Of a DNA stretch of 64,000 bases, positions 13,661 to 25,800 are shown piece after piece. Each line of letters starts with the position of its first letter. Position 1 is the first letter of the stretch. The translations under genes and the position numbers were made by a program. The notes under the pieces are model-generated. The model was not told where the DNA came from. It searched no databases and saw only the letters and a list, made by a program, of their open reading frames with translations. Location of the stretch: the NCBI GenBank assembly GCA_026874595.1, contig CM049317.1:27651401-27715400 (forward strand). The letters are read 5' to 3'. The stretch is from Sipunculus nudus. Its lineage: Eukaryota; Annelida; Sipuncula; Golfingiida; Sipunculidae.

Positions 13661-16600
13661 TATAAAACATCATAAACTAAGACTGTTTCCATCTATTCTT
13701 TTCTTTCTTATATTTGATGCAAGGAGTTGATGTATTACTCTGTGTGTCTGAAAAAGAAAAAAAGATAGGCAGTTGTACTTTTGCTCCCATTAGTGAACAG
13801 ACAATATGTGTTGAAATACCTTTATAAGTATTAACGTACATGGTTCATGGTTTATTTAATATGTAAAGTCTCTTATACCATGCACAACTGCTTATTCCAG
13901 ACAGACTGACAAATTAATGGCATAGCTATTTCGTAGTGACATAACTTCGTGTCATCAGATAACGCTGTTATATCTGAGTGTGGTACTGAAAGGGATGTTG
14001 TGATATTTGCTGTATCGGATTGGACAATAAAGGGAAACATATTTTCTTTGAAATTAAAATTATGGATGAATTACGCTAGTTAACGTTTACATCAGTCAAT
14101 TCTTTCGTTTGTCTCATTAAGAAGTAAACACATACCACTGACATTTGTTGCTGTCACTTTACAGGTAAAGAAGTGATCAGATTATTGATTAGTGTTAATC
14201 ACTCTAATCTTACAACTGGAACTAAACCCAGGACACCATACTTTCAATTATTTGCTTAAAAACTGATCTGTTGACTTTTAAGGACGCATGCTAATTTTAA
14301 AATAAAATCAGCTTCATCTGCATACTCAATTCAAAGGCGTTCTTTATACACGCTGGTAATTTGTTTAGTATACTAAATGGAAATACAGAATTAAAAAAAA
14401 AAATATATGCAAAACTTATAGGATGGTTCCTTTGCTGTTTTTCAATTATATATTTACTAACAGTCACACTGTTGTGCAGTTAATACGGATGATTGTATTT
14501 GCAGTATCATTGGGCGTTGACATTGCTCCTGTAAAACGTATCAAAAAGTGTGCTTTGTACCCTGGACTCTGGTACAAACAAATAATATGGTTTTATCATC
14601 CATGTAACAGTCCTGTGTTATATCTATACTTTGGTTAATGTTATTAATAAAACAAGTTAAAGTTGGCATGTTTGCATAGATTTTGTGGTCAGAGGTTTTA
14701 TTGCTTGCCGGAAATCTTTGATTTGGGCAGGCATGTTGGTCAGTTGCGTATATCTGTTTGTGTGTTTGTTTGTGTGTTTGTGGCTTTGGTTTGTCAGGAT
14801 TCTCCCGGCCACAATTTTGTAGTAATCGGTCTGAAACTGTCACGGTTAATTCAACTTGATTGAAAGTCATAGGTCCTGTAAGTCTATTGCATTTTGTCAG
14901 CATAGGTCAAAGGTGAAGGTCAAGGTCATTTTAAAACTTTGAAATGTTATTTTCATCATAACTTTGTTAATATGTGTTCTATCTTCAACGAAGGCTCCTC
15001 ATCTTATCCTCTGTCTTTAACATCTCATGGTTTTGTCATCTTTTTTCAACTTTATGTCACTTTGTCTGTATGTCTGTCTGTCTGTCGGCTGCCCTCAATG
15101 CCGCCTTCTTACTGGTGCTTGTATTTTCCATATAGCATTCTACAGACCACAGTTTAGCAGGAATCCGTTCGAGACTAATACATATTATGTCATATACTAA
15201 TATCCCGAAATTGATCTTTCAGTTTTGGAAAATAGCTGCTAGGGGGCGCTGCACCCGAAACACTACACCATATATTTTTTTTGCCAAATAAGTAACCTTA
15301 ATTACATAAACTATAGCTAAATATTTTCCCTTGCGTCTTCTATTAACATGGTCAAGCCATCTTTTCTCAACTTTGTGTCGCTTTGTCAGTATATCTGTCT
15401 GTCTGTTAGTTTTTGTCAATTTCGCCTTCTTGCTGGTTCTTTTGTTTAACCATAGCATTCTACAGGCCACAGCTTTGCAGGAACCTTTTGGAACTGATTC
15501 GTTTTATACAATATAATAATATCTCGAAAGTAATTTTTCAGTTTTAGAATATACCCGCTAGGGGAGCTGAACACGAAAAACTACAACATACCAATTTTGC
15601 CATATCTCCAAAACTATCAAGCTGAATTACGCAAACTGTAGCTTATTTTCATCATCTTCTTCTTAACTTGATCAAGTCATCTTGTCACAATTTGTTGTCG
15701 CTTTGTAAGTATATCTGTCTGTTTGTCAGTTTTCCTCAATTTCGCCTTCTTGCTGGTTCTTGTGTCTTACATATAGGATCCTATAGGCCACAGCTTTACA
15801 GGAATCCTTTTGAAACTGATACATATTATGTCATACACTAATATCGGGAATCTAATTTTTCATTTTTGGAAAATAGCCGCTTTGGAACGCTGAACACGAA
15901 ACATTACAACAAATTATTTTGTTTGGCTATAATTATGTCAAAATCTATCAACCTGAATTACATTCTTAATTCAATTACAATGCTTAATTTCTTCTTCTAC
16001 ATCTTCTTAATAACTTGATCAAGTCACCTGGTCCCAACCTGTGTCATTTATCAGCATGTCTGTCACTTCAAAACACTTCAAAATGCTATTTGTCTCACTA
16101 TTTTGTCAATTCATGTCCTGTTTTCTCAAACTGTAACTAGATTTTTCACCTTTGTCTACTGGATAATTTAGTCTAGTCAATTGAATCTCAACTTTGTGTC
16201 ACTTTGTCAATATGTCTGCCTGTGTTTCAATTGTCCTTAATTTGGCCTACTTGCTGGTTCTTGCCTCTTTAATATAGCATTCTACAGGCCAAAGTTTACC
16301 TGGAGTCACTTTCACCTGTCGTTTATCGGAACGATTTCTAATGTATGTGTATTTTAAAAATAGTTCAAAGTTCAAGGTCATGAAAACACTTTAAATTATT
16401 ATTTCCATCGTAACTTTGTCAACATTGGTCCAGTTTTTACTAACGATGGCCCTTTATCTTCCTCCTTGTCTTCTTGAAGACATGTTCTAGTCTCAGAATT
16501 TGGGTCAGAGTTTTTCCGGCAAGGGTATGACCTTTAATCGTCTTGTTTTGACATTTCAAAAAACGTAAATTTCTGCTTGATAAGCGACATATTTAATACA

Positions 16601-19600
16601 TCAATGTTCCCTTCCGAAAACATTAGGTAATATATAACTTTTCCAAAGACATGGTTTAATGGGCCAAGTACTCCTTTTTGCCATGTGGATAAACATTGCC
16701 GTGACATTTTGTAATAATTAAATGTCCATATCACCAACATACATTAACATATTTAGACGACCTATACCTTTGTTTTAGTCAAAAAGTTTTAGCATTATTT
16801 CCGGTTGAAGCGCCAAGAGTATTGAATTTGAGAGTGTATTAAGAGTGATCTTAATATACACCATTTTGTTTAGTCATAGGATGCAGTCAGTCATGCTGAG
16901 CAAAGGTTTCCCAAAAAAATAATAACGATTTAAATACGTGGGTTGTTGTAGTTATACTGGGAAGACCGCGTCAAGTATTATGACATTAAGATTACATAAT
17001 ATTTTAAAAACTCACTTAACCAAATGGTCCTTTGAAGCCATGTACGTTTGTTATATAATTGTCGAAATTGATTTATAGTCATAACAAAGGGCACATGAGA
17101 TAGCACATTTAGACAAGATATACACCAATTATGTTTGATTTGCAGTTGTGAGGGCAAACAAAGTGCAGTCAATAAATGCCACCTGGCATGATGCTTACAG
17201 AGCATGCAAAGAGAGGGGTTTGGGTCTACCTTCTGTTCAAACCAGAAATGATGTACGACAAACTGGAAATGTGATGGCTGTCAAGGGACTATCATCAGTT
17301 TGGTCTGCACTTAGGAAGACAGACAGCTCGAACTGGAAAAGGCTTGGTACCACACGATTTCATGCTTAACAGTTAAATTATGTAATTTCATCAAAAGCGA
17401 TAAGGCAACATGTGTTAGTTTATGTTTTAAGATTTTTGTGTAAAGTTTTAGCATTTTTGACATGGCATGAAAGTACTATTTCTTTCATAATTTACAAACA
17501 TGTGTAACAAAAGCGTCTGCTTCGTACAAGTAAATGTCATAGTTTAAACACTATAAGTGCCTCGCTTGAAAAACGGTACCCTATAATGATCAAAGTGTCC
17601 ATACGTCCGTCTGTTCATCCGTCCATCCTTCCTTCCGCCGTGTGTCAGTGACGCTTGTTTTGCGTGCGATGCCCAAACAGGAACAGATTTGAGTTTTTTC
17701 ATATTTTCAGAGATGATTGATGCCTATGATAACTCTATCACTGTCTAATTGTCAGTCCTGTCGGGATTCCAATGTGGCAACCAGAGCACGATCAGTGATT
17801 TTCTTTTGCGCAGAAGAGCATGCTTGATCTTACTCAAATTATTATTGGGGCCTATGGGGGTTCAAAACCTGTTGAATTACAGACATGTCATAATATCAAT
17901 ATTGCCACCAGAGCGCACTCGTTGGTTTTTCTTTTGGGCGTGAAAACTCAATACGAACATGCTTGATCTGTCTCAAGTTCTCAGGGATGATTGGTGCTTA
18001 TGAGGACTCTACCTCTGTTCAAATACTTTCCCGCCCAATATCCAATATAGCCACCAGACGTTCAAAGATTTTTTTTTGTGTCACACAATATGACAAGCAG
18101 AGAGCAATTGGGGAATTTCTGTCGCGCACACTTTCACAACCATAATATCTTTGATCTTCAAATTTTCTTTATTATGATATGAACCAGTAGGATTTTTGTT
18201 CCCTCATGTACATTGGTAAAAAAAACTAATTTTATGATTTTTAATCCTTGACCTAAACTTTTTACCCATATGTAAACTAGTCCAGCACTACCAGAAATGC
18301 GGGGCGCTCTGATGACCATTGTCCGACCCCATCTAGTTTGCCCTGAGTTTCTTTCTTTTAACTAAAATATATGTTTCAGATGGAAGTAAAATGAATATCA
18401 CATTGTGGGGTCCAGAGGAACCAAATAATAATATTTCTTGTGTTGTTATTTCACGATCCGGCAACGAATACAAATTGTTTTCAAAGAATTGTAGCACGGC
18501 TCATGGATGGGTATGTGTTTCAGCGAAAGGTAGGTACCGAGTACTGGAAAAACCTTACTTTTTTATTTTCCAGAAATATTCAATAAATTCTACGTACTAT
18601 ATTTTAATAATAACCATCCCACGGTAAAAGCGAATAACTCTGAAGATATATTTTCCTTTTAAAATGTTCCGGGTAATTCTTTCATATAGTGATGGCTGTT
18701 ATGTGAATGTGGATTTAGTGTTTATTTACATATAATTTCTCCACTTAATGTTTGTAACGCTTTATTGAAATAATTTATTTATATTTCACATGTGTTGGTC
18801 CAGAATCTAACCAGGAAGGTATAGTTCTAATTATCAGTCTCGCTGCTGCTTTCTTGGGCATTTTGGTGATTGTTGGTATCGTTACAACCACTTTGATACA
18901 TTTAAAGCGGAAGAAAAGCCAGGTAATTGATATGCGTATTTTCTATACGAAATTTATTTGCGTAAATACAAATACAAATGTATTGTTTCATCTCTTTTCA
19001 AAATTGATTAAAAAAGGCAAAGCGGTTAATACTTGTATTTAATGTATTTATCCATCCATTCCTTTTATACGTTTAAGAAATTTGAAATACCGTGGGATGA
19101 AACACAAGGTGACCCTTTGATTCGCGATGGCAGGAAAGCAGAAGAGGTATTTTGATAAACTTCGTATAGTATTTACGATCCTAGGATAAAGAATATTGTG
19201 AGAAGAATAACTGTGTAATAAGTGTAGATGAATCTAGATATTCCTTCGCAGCTGAAGCTAGTAAACAATGCAATATCATATGTGAACAAAAATATTTGGA
19301 CATACGTTTATACATCATAATTTAAATCGAATGCATAAATTCAGGAGATGTTCAAGCATTTTATTTAGAACTTACGAAAAAGGGGTGGGGGATGGAACGA
19401 AAAGAAAGGGTATTAGGGAAATTGCATGATTACAATATAATATTCATTAATTATTATCAAAGAATCTTGATATGACTTAAATCATTCGTCTGTCTTCGCA
19501 GAAAGAAAAAATACCATGTGAGGATGCACCACTTCTGCAGGAAGAATCAACTGTTGTTCAGGTGAATAGCAATGTAGCCAAATGCTTACATAAAATAATC

Positions 19601-22600
19601 TCATTTCATATATATGCATATAGAAACAAATGCATTATACAATGAATCAAGTGGTTTAACATGGTATCTAAGAAGTTTCATTATTGTACTATTAGTAGAA
19701 ACTAAAATTTTCTTCTATTATCCACGTCCTTGATACTAAGAGATAAAAACAATTTTTTTTTCACAAAAGTTACGCCATGAGAACAGTCATCACCATGACA
19801 TATCGACTAGACAAAAGAACCCGTGTAACACCCACAAATCTACTAACGAAAAGGCTAAAGAACCCCGCAAACTGGAAAGCAAACACAAACTTCCTTCTGG
19901 TCAAGCTAACCTCCGACCGGGGTTTTCAAATCCAGGACAGACATCAAGACCAAATTACAACGAAACGAAAAGAAATCTTAAAGATTTGCAAAAGACCAAT
20001 ACAAAAGTGCTTCATAAACCACTTAGAAGAACTGATGACCATGCAATTCTAAAAATACCACTACTAAATAAGGAATCCCTTATAACGATCAATGGTAAAA
20101 CAGAAAATAACGTTACTGGTAAAATAGGTAGAGGGGATAAAGATAAAGCAACCTCGGCTACGACAGGTGTAACGGAAAAAAGACTGAACAAAGAACACAG
20201 TCATTTAGAAAATAAGCATACTGATGAGGCGTGCGGAGCAGGAACATCAACTGAGCCAACCTTAAATCTAAGACACACCTCTGGAAAACTAACAGTATTG
20301 TCAGAAGTGCCGCTTCCAGAGATGTTGCAATCATCATCACAGTTGGTCGAAGATAACATCAAAGGTACTGAATTACAGTCAGACAGTTCGGAACCCTCGT
20401 TGATGATGTCACAAATAAGTAAGGAGCATTTAGACATGCCATCAGATCCGAATGTTCAGGCAACCATTCAACAACCAGAAGTTGAAGACGAAACCAGAAA
20501 TGATAAACATCCAAAAATTGACATACAAGTAGAGGAAGACAAGTCATTGCTTGCTCGAAAAGACGGATTTCCGGAGCAAATAGTGGGATCAGATACCACA
20601 GAGACACAAGTTACTGATGGTGGGAAACTACAACAAGAAACCAGTCACGACTACAATGTGTCCGCAAGGCATGATGACCAACATCCAAAATCTTCTGCAT
20701 CTCCTGAGGTTGACTCAGCTGGTGGCTTCAAACGGCCAGTGCCTATTGATATACAGGAGGCACATCAAAAGCCACACATAGGGGAGTTAGAGACTAAGGA
20801 TGAAAACATAGAATCAAATAATGAAAGTGTGAAAAGACCACGACTTGCTGCGGAAGACAGCGCTCCGCTTCAAGAGAATAAAAGTGACACTCGGCCATCA
20901 AAGGCGCGGCAAGTGCAAATTAATGAGTCGGTAAACAATGTTAATCTTTCGGTGAAAGACCAAGAAGCAGTTATGACTACAAATAAGCAAGAGGATCAGA
21001 AAGTACTTACTGACGATGACGATGAAAAGGCAGGGAAATGTATTTACACTTTAAAACTGGTTTTAAATGTTAATTAATTACCAAAGTCGATATTGAGAAT
21101 ATGTCTTTATGAGACTTTTTCTTTAAATGGTTTTACACTTGAAAGCATTTTATAGATATTTATTATATGCCTAATAGAATAAAGGTGTATTCAGCTTGAA
21201 AAAAAAAATTGAAATAAAACACATTAAAGGGATACTTCCCCAGTTGGGTAAAATATTTTTTTTAAATTCAGGTGCCCTCGGGCAGGAACGGTGCTGCTGA
21301 TGATGAGGAAAATGCGATTGAAGAAATTATGGGACCAGCCTTATTACCAGATGGTACCATAGTTATACCGGTATCAATTTGTGACGAAACTCTCAATTTT
21401 CCCCAATCAGAAGTGGCTGTTACAATACCAGATGGAGACTCTGGATGTCACTACAAGTCGTTTATTCAGCTTCAGATTGACGCTTTAGTAATCGGGGAGG
21501 AGTGTAAGGAAATAGCAGGAAGAGTAATAATTAGTCCTCTGGTTAAGGTTGAAATCCCTAAAAACTTCGGGAAGCATTTGCAAGTGCACATTCCACACCG
21601 CCTTAAGACTAAACCACAGCTAGAAAAAATTCAGGTTTATTGTCGGAATAAAGAAGGCGAACCATTTCACTCTATGGTGAACAAGGAATTAGTAGAAGTA
21701 ACTATTTCTGATACAACTGTACATGTAGACAAGTCAGTACACGTGGTAGCTACCTGTCCTCGGAACTTTCTATCAAAAGATGGAGTAACTGCGTTGGTAT
21801 GGGCCACTTACTGGGAGGCTGACAAAATACAGTTTGTGCAGCTTTCGGTGTTCCTGGTGAACGACTTATACACGATTGAAGATTACTTACAGGTGGTTGT
21901 CTTCTTTGACGATAAAGTAGTATTTAAATATTTTTGTGCTGTATTGTCTATATAATTAACCAAATAACTAATGTTTTCTCTCAAAAAAATTAGGACGGCG
22001 ATAGTAGAATATACAAACATCCATCTTCACAATCAAATAAAGACCTCAGCAAACGTATTATTTTGCAGATTATTGATTAAAATTTGATGCAAATTAACAA
22101 TGACTTAACATAAGCATTGCAAAATTCTTTGATAAAAATATTATTTCCTAAATTTGAAAAGCACACTCAAGATCATGTTTACTTGCCGAAAAAGTGACAT
22201 AAAGCTAAAATAATATGCTTTCAGAAAATAATTGACGAGAATGCAATGTTTATAAGAAGGAAGAAGGCTTTAGGATCGGCCTTTAAGGCCATTTCTAATG
22301 GCGCTAGGATCCAAAATCACCTGATAGCAGAGCACGGTTGGATTGTTCAGGATGATGTCCTAGGTGCTTCATCTGGACAAAGCAAGGTAAATTAATATTT
22401 TATATTTAAATCATTACGAGTTATAAATTTTCGTAGGGTTTCTTCTACTTTTATCAATGACACACATTTATGGGAACGTAACTGAATCTTATCAGATTCA
22501 CCAATAAAACTAAACTACAATTTAATATAGTAGAACGGTTTAATCAGCATGATGGGGTATCTTCTTTTATTCAACAGAATTCTTCTACAAGAATTATATG

Positions 22601-22835
22601 ACATTGATGTTTTTATTTGTTATCATTTTTACCGGTTCAGGAGGTACAGATGTTGATGCAGTCACCAACGGATCCTATTGGCTGTCTCGCAGGAAGTTTC
22701 CTAATAAGACGTCCAGTTGTAGGTGCAGCATGTCCATCCCTTCCGTTCACTTTCAACATGCACCTTATTCAGGAAAAGCGGAAGCCAGAAGTCGTTTGTA
22801 AATTTAGAGAGGAGTTCGGATTTTACAGTAGATAA
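12362..22835 (+). CDS. Spliced gene: C-type lectin-like receptor with intracellular ZU5-UPA module (10 exons)
   Basis: Joining ten exons gives about 971 codons in one open frame: signal peptide (1-16), one CTLD (17-133), transmembrane helix (about 140-163) with a KRKK stop-transfer, a long hydrophilic cytoplasmic linker (174-about 680), a ZU5-like domain (about 693-825) and a UPA-like region (about 833-971). ZU5-UPA is known from UNC5 netrin receptors, ankyrins and PIDD, normally followed by a death domain; here the protein stops at the end of UPA, so no death domain is present. The expected topology is an extracellular lectin domain with intracellular ZU5-UPA, implying ligand recognition coupled to an autoinhibition or scaffold module. 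Seen: the splice signals, phases and motifs. Known: the domain families. Inferred: receptor function. AATAAA follows at 23076. One internal donor (end of exon 7) is uncertain. Confidence 0.82.
13573..13661 (+). repeat. (CT)n followed by (TA)n microsatellite
   Basis: About 19 CT dinucleotides run directly into a TA tract interrupted by single TATG steps. A compound microsatellite of the same CT-then-TA order occurs at 44.66 kb, so the pair may travel within a dispersed repeat. Confidence 0.9.
14930..16400 (+). repeat. Imperfect tandem repeat block, unit about 330 bp
   Basis: Successive diverged copies share a run of CTGT steps, then TTTCGCCTTCTTGCTGGTTC, then a line like ATAGCATTCTACAGGCCACA. 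Copies start near 15.05, 15.38, 15.71 and 16.20 kb. No coding potential is visible. This is a non-coding dispersed repeat sitting in intron 1. Confidence 0.7.
17146..17346 (+). CDS. Exon 2: N-terminal half of the CTLD
   Basis: The acceptor TTTGCAG precedes and the donor GTACCA follows, phase 1 at both ends, 201 nt. The translation contains TWHDAYRACKERGLGLPSVQ, the usual CTLD start in which an aromatic/Ala helix leads to the first conserved Cys (C37), and later VWSALRK, matching the conserved W-x-G/A-L stretch. This half carries one of the four canonical cysteines. Confidence 0.85.
17580..18130 (+). repeat. Dispersed repeat with CCGTCTGT-like start in intron 2
   Basis: A run of CGTCCGTCTGT-like steps is followed by two diverged copies of a roughly 230-bp segment (CAGAGATGATTG at 17.71 kb, CAGGGATGATTGG at 17.98 kb; each then has a line on residues like GCCACCAGA). 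Similar openings occur at 5.4 and 8.27 kb. It is non-coding. Confidence 0.55.
18380..18529 (+). CDS. Exon 3: C-terminal half of the CTLD with EPN motif
   Basis: The acceptor TGTTTCAG and donor GTAGGT flank 150 nt, phase 1 at both ends. It reads WGPEEPNNNISCVV and later GWVCVSA. C104 and C121 form the inner pair and C129 pairs with C37. Glu-Pro-Asn (97-99) is the motif associated with calcium-dependent mannose-type binding. The usual WND triplet before the third Cys is absent (LFSKNC instead), so calcium coordination may be incomplete. Confidence 0.88.
18804..18922 (+). CDS. Exon 4: transmembrane segment
   Basis: The acceptor is TGGTCCAG and the donor GTAATT; it enters in phase 1 and leaves in phase 0. 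After a short polar linker comes a 24-residue hydrophobic helix beginning IVLIISLAAAFLGILVIVG, then HLKRKKSQ, a classic stop-transfer signal. This fixes the preceding CTLD outside and everything downstream inside the cell. Confidence 0.88.
19078..19146 (+). CDS. Exon 5: juxtamembrane cytoplasmic segment
   Basis: There are 23 codons, phase 0 at both ends (FEIPWDETQGDPLIRDGRKA), between a TTTAAG acceptor and a GTATTT donor. It is charged and has no domain I recognise. The acceptor is of the weaker AAG type, so the exon is supported mainly by its open phase and by neighbouring exons. Confidence 0.65.
19502..19561 (+). CDS. Exon 6: short cytoplasmic segment
   Basis: There are 20 codons, phase 0 at both ends, with acceptor CTTCGCAG and donor GTGAAT. 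It reads EDAPLLQEES, an acidic D/E-x-x-P-L-L type sequence that resembles a dileucine sorting signal; that role is inference. Confidence 0.7.
19770..21059 (+). CDS. Exon 7: long charged cytoplasmic linker
   Basis: A single exon of about 430 codons opens in phase 0 after TTTTTTTTCACAAAAG and stays open to a stop at 21077. It is rich in Lys, Glu, Asp, Gln, Ser and Thr, has no hydrophobic core and no domain I recognise, and is probably disordered. Its 3' end is uncertain: phase-0 donor candidates are GTACTT at 21003, a GC-type site at 21030 and GTTTTA at 21060. Failure to splice would give a protein truncated before ZU5. The coordinate given uses the last candidate. Confidence 0.72.
21272..21892 (+). 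CDS. Exon 8: ZU5-like domain
   Basis: The acceptor is TAAATTCAG and the donor GTGGTT, phase 0 at both ends, 207 codons. It contains VAVTIPDGDSG, then ISPLVKVEIPKNFGKHLQVH and a later HVDKSVHVVATCPRNF. This follows the order of conserved ZU5 elements (G-V-x-V-x-I-P-x-G, S-P-x-V with hydrophobic strands and I-P-H, then a polar strand before the end). The first residues (DDEENAIEE) are acidic linker. The last 25 residues begin the UPA-like region (QLSVFLVNDLYTIEDYLQ). Confidence 0.75.
22225..22386 (+). CDS. Exon 9: UPA-like region, first part
   Basis: There are 54 codons, phase 0 at both ends, with acceptor GCTTTCAG and donor GTAAAT. It continues the exon 8 frame as KIIDENAMFIRRKKAL. In UNC5-type UPA domains an equivalent stretch follows a strand like LQLAVF and leads into a long helix. 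Assignment rests on position and pattern. Confidence 0.7.
22641..22835 (+). CDS. Exon 10: UPA-like region, C-terminal end and stop
   Basis: The acceptor is CCGGTTCAG, phase 0, with TAA at 22833-22835. It ends LPFTFNMHLIQEKRKPEVVC and then KFREEFGFYSR. The pattern T-F-x-h-x(8)-E-h-x-C-K resembles the last strands of UPA in UNC5 proteins. A death domain would normally come next in UNC5/PIDD; none does. Confidence 0.78.
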   Translation, partial: EVQMLMQSPTDPIGCLAGSFLIRRPVVGAACPSLPFTFNMHLIQEKRKPEVVCKFREEFGFYSR

Positions 22836-25800
22836 AGACTGGAATGTTCCAGTGCGTTTGTGTATCCATGATACGTATTTGTCACATAAGAAAATGCATA
22901 TGGTCTATATGTATGCAAATATTTAATGGGTTCATGATATAAATTGATATTTCCATCAAATGTTTAGCTCATATTACTTAATTATGCACAAGTCATTGTT
23001 TTCTTACCAATTGATGATAAAATATATGGCAATATAACGGATATCAATGACATCTCGAATCAAGTAACCCAGAGCAATAAAGATTTTTATTTTATAGTGT
23101 ATACATTGAAAAATCAATAAAAGATTGAAAAGTAAATTACAGGTCCTATTTTTATTCAAATGGGTCTTATATTGCATAGATGAAGTGCCAGTAGTTATCA
23201 AGAGTTCATGTCAAGATGGTTGGTTTACATCCATTAATGAAATAAAGATAAATATTCATCCGACGCCAGTTTACGGGTCGAAACTTGTAGTGTTTAGATA
23301 ATTCATTTATCCTGGATTGGGGTAAATAAGGATATATTCATTTCATCGCAGTGTTTAGTGTGATTCCTTGCATTTCAAGCTAACGTGGTCCTTATCACGG
23401 AATTTGATATTTCTGTATAACGGAAATACCAATTTGCAAGCAACTTGACAATTTCGACATGTAATTCCAGTCCGAAAACGTACCATTAATTCGACTGAAG
23501 CATTCATGTTAAAGTGGCCTAATCAACTTTAAAGCCTGTTGATTTATAACGAAGATAGCTCTTTTCCTTAACAAAAGGATCTGTATCTGCCAAAATATTG
23601 CCTTGGAACCGTTTGCTTACTCCTGTAAAAGAAACATGGCGCGATCGCAGCTGTCAACATAAACACAGTGCGTCGTGCCTTGTGCTGCGCGGAGCCACAA
23701 CAAGTGCCAATTAAGACATGCCCTGACTGACTTGGCCTAAAAAATGTGATACATGTTCCCGCTGGTTGAAACACTGCGTGTTGCCCCTCTAAATTGGACC
23801 TCCGGTCACGGGGCCTTGTTATGGTAAACAGGTTATGGTTTACCAACACGCAGGTCTATAACAAGGTCTAAAACAGTCGTATCGAAGCAAAATGAGACTG
23901 TGTGCTATGATGTTTTGCTCGGAAATTTTTTTTATATAGCACAACTGAACTGATAGTGTGAAAGAATAGGAATAATATTGCTAAAGGTTGTCCAATTAAA
24001 ATTGATGATTTCATGATAAAAGATTTGGAATGACCTTTAAATGTGCATGTTAATTATTTGTAGATATATGATTCATTTATGCCACCTTGCATTCATTCAC
24101 ATTTTTAAGCCTTTAGTATCCTAAGGAAACAAAGAACCAAAGAAATAAAGATTTAATATTATCAAAATACATAATGATTATAACTATGTTTGCCAGTGCA
24201 CTCTATGCAAAGGTAGTTCCTTACAAAAGAGATGTTACATAGACACCTTTAAATGGTTAGAAATTTTTATCGGACATTCAAGGAAATTATTCACCGTCCA
24301 AGAGCTCTATTATAATAAATATTAATAAATTAATAGTTCTCCGAAGTTTTTTAAAATATTTTCCGAAGAATTTCTTTACGTCTGTAAGGTAAATATTGTG
24401 TAGATTCGTATATCCTGTGAATATATATGCAGCATTTCCAAGAATGGTTAAATGGCTTAATGATACCGTCGCGTTCTAATTTAATGACTGTTGTATAATT
24501 CTCTGTCTTTTGGTCTCGAAGGTATCTAAAGGAAAGTACAAATATAGAGCAAACGGTGACAGCCTTGGAAATACCTGGTAAGATCTTAAGCAATCGTGAT
24601 GCTATAGAAAAATAATATTACCAGTCACCCTAACAACCTTTTTCATCCTTGTTTTATCTTTCTCTATTTCTTTGTGGACGTTACCACCTCTTTTTGTGGT
24701 AACACTGGCCTAACTAGGCATTATGAACATCTGCAAATTCCAATCTGCGTGACTGGGCCGACACCCATGATTATCACTGTGTCAACCAGACTCTGTGTAC
24801 CGGTGGATGCGTGACATCGAATTAATTCCCTGAAGTCTCATTAGTTTGTAATTGAATAACGATTGTGGGTAGTGTCAGTTGCATCTGCAAACATGAAGAA
24901 ATAATTAACTATTGAGAGAAGACTGTTAGCACCCAGTAAGCTAGTAATTCAATTTGAGACTCCGCAATAAGGCACTATGTCGTGTTAAAAGTTTATCAAA
25001 GAGGGAGGCAATAGGTGGAAACGCCTGTACCAAAATTTCCGAGTTTCAAACAAAAGGATCCGTCTTTTTTTCAAAAACAGCCCGTTATCCTAATATAAGT
25101 GACTGTTGCATTTTACTGTAGGAATACCATTTCTATATCCATTGGAAGAAATACATAGATCTAAATATTTAAAATGAAAAAAAACGTATACTTAAATAAT
25201 CGAACATAACATTTGAGTAGTTGTCTAGCATAAGGGTTATCTGAATAAAAGAGGGGCGCGCACTCATTTGCGTCCCCCCCCCCCTTTTTTAACGGCTCTG
25301 GTATTTGTTTAATCAAGCTAATCCCCTGACCGAACAAGGGATATCCCTCTCATCGGACGAGGAGGTGACAGCTACCAGTCTGTATAATGTTATTAAACAA
25401 TAGAGCACTAGCTAAAATCTTTAGAGGTGACTGAGTTAGTTTGCTTAAGAAGTTAGTTTATACAACTGAGGAAGAATAAAGTTAAGATAGGTACAAAAAA
25501 GGCTGAATAAAATCTGGCACAGCATTCGGTTTCCATTGGTCAGTCAGTAATAATATCGTCTCTCAGGATAACCACCGATCCCTTGTTCAGGATGAAGTTG
25601 CTACCTTTTTTTGGCATTTCGCCTTCAGTGTACAGCCTTCAGAGACAACCTTCCCCAGTCATCAGAGATCACTGCCTTCTCAGGAGAACCAACACATGAA
25701 ACAAACTGCAGCCCATATAAATTATGGAAGTAACACTTGTCATTCTGGAATGAAAGTATTTCTCACTTTTAGCCACAGTAGAACTTTCTTCGTCATTTCC

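Larger units (their letters stand above)
12411..17145 (+). other. Intron 1 of the ZU5-UPA receptor, repeat-filled
   Basis: This 4.7-kb interval contains no coding exon I can support. It holds the CT/TA microsatellite at 13.57 kb and a block of diverged tandem repeats at 14.9-16.4 kb. Short open frames in it show no recognisable motif. Confidence 0.6.

Noticed and set aside
21994-22080. Possible exon between exons 8 and 9 of the ZU5-UPA receptor (acceptor-like AAATTAG, open to a stop)
   Set aside because: It has no phase-0 donor before its stop, and exons 8 and 9 join directly in phase 0 with continuing UPA-like sequence.
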